The notes under the pieces were generated by a model. It had not been told where the DNA came from and did not search any database. It worked only from the letters and a program-made list of their open reading frames with translations. DNA of 64,000 nucleotides from Alentia gelatinosa (lineage: Eukaryota; Annelida; Polychaeta; Phyllodocida; Polynoidae): positions 128,310,099 through 128,374,098 of the forward strand of contig OX465580.1 of NCBI GenBank assembly GCA_950022655.1, given 5' to 3'. Positions 63,515 through 64,000 of the stretch are shown here, piece by piece. How positions within the stretch are numbered: position 1 is the stretch's first letter; the number at the start of each line of letters is the position of its first letter. The translations under genes were made by a program, and so were the position numbers.

Positions 63515-64000
63515 GTTGATGATATGAGATGAAGAACACATAATGTACTTAACCATTTCAGAGCTCAGTCCAATTGCCTGAGATATATATCTCTTAGCAT
63601 CCTAATACAAGTTCATAAAAATAAAGACCCTAATTGCCTGTTTTAGACATATGTGTCCTGGACAGTCCATGGATCACTGCGTCATACCGCAGTGGTCGGG
63701 GCAGTCCCCCCCCCCCCCCCCCCCCCCCACCTCAGTACTGATGTCCATATCAGCTCCTTTAATAGTCTCCTGCGTATTTATAAACCACATGCAGACCCTG
63801 TAAAGTGGGTTTCCTTTCACCACGACCGTTAGACTGTACCACCTTATCTGCAATGGATTCAGGTAGGACCCTATGTCTTTTCATACCCGGTAGCTCTATC
63901 GATTTATGAATAGCTGAAGCTGTTAACTGAAGAATGGTGGAGCTTAGATATTAGTAATTGTATTACAATGCACGGTAAAGAGACGAGAAGTACAGCCAAG
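63515..64000. other. Unassigned DNA with a 23-base poly-C run
   Basis: The C run is at 63706-63728; long mononucleotide runs are prone to length error. No other feature is supported to the window end. Confidence 0.5.

Overview
This is eukaryotic nuclear DNA, very probably from an animal. It is AT-rich and intergenic or intronic in character, with no operons, no rRNA and no confident tRNA gene. It is packed with short non-autonomous transposons, simple-sequence tracts, a decayed non-LTR retrotransposon and an interstitial TTAGGG tract. The density of miniature elements resembles marine invertebrate genomes; that is inference and the species cannot be named. No complete protein-coding gene is visible. 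Four or five short open segments with reasonable splice or stop signals are offered as candidate exons (33.72-33.95, 39.08-39.18, 48.43-48.55, 50.8-51.1 and 63.4-63.5 kb). Most of the long open frames lie in satellites or transposons and are not genes.

Layout. 0-2.7 kb: five copies of one inverted-repeat element (here TT1) and a 195-bp palindrome. 2.73-9.18 kb: a small TT5 element split by a 6.1-kb inverted-repeat element (TT9) filled with six tandem-repeat domains. 9.2-11.5 kb: TT2 elements, a 174-bp repeat and a 469-bp direct duplication. 12-25 kb: mixed hairpin (HP) elements, TT elements, TA-flanked elements and palindromes. 25-33 kb: a SINE-like unit, nested elements and HP2/HP3/HP6 copies. 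33.7-35.2 kb: a candidate exon, TA and CT microsatellites and a promoter-like cluster. 36.3-38.8 kb: TT4 with FB1 and TT2 inserted in it. 39-44 kb: a candidate exon and AT-rich single-copy-looking DNA. 44-49.2 kb: HP4 elements, a LINE relic, decayed coding sequence and a candidate terminal exon. 49.4-64 kb: HP8 inserted in FB3, TT7, TT3, the telomere-like tract, more HP elements and a candidate membrane-segment exon.

Two large groupings organise the window; all labels are mine. (1) TT families 1-11 share a terminal word close to GGCCNNGTYCACACT and mostly sit between 3-bp TTA/TAA duplications, as PIF/Harbinger-type elements do. No transposase is present. Several copies interrupt one another, and intact relatives in the same window give empty-site comparisons. 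(2) HP families 1-8 share a two-part plan: a long hairpin of about 110-160 bp, then a tail bounded by short inverted ends such as TTATCCTACCCC and GGGGTAGGATAA. Hairpin arms and tail centres differ completely between families, but the hairpin tip (about CACGARGCGRAGCTGAGTG) and a tail word (AATGTTAAGYCTATGGAG) recur. The asymmetric inverted ends plus hairpin resemble Helentron/HINE-type rolling-circle elements, but the large hairpin and conserved tip are not something I recognise. This is the best candidate for an undescribed system here.
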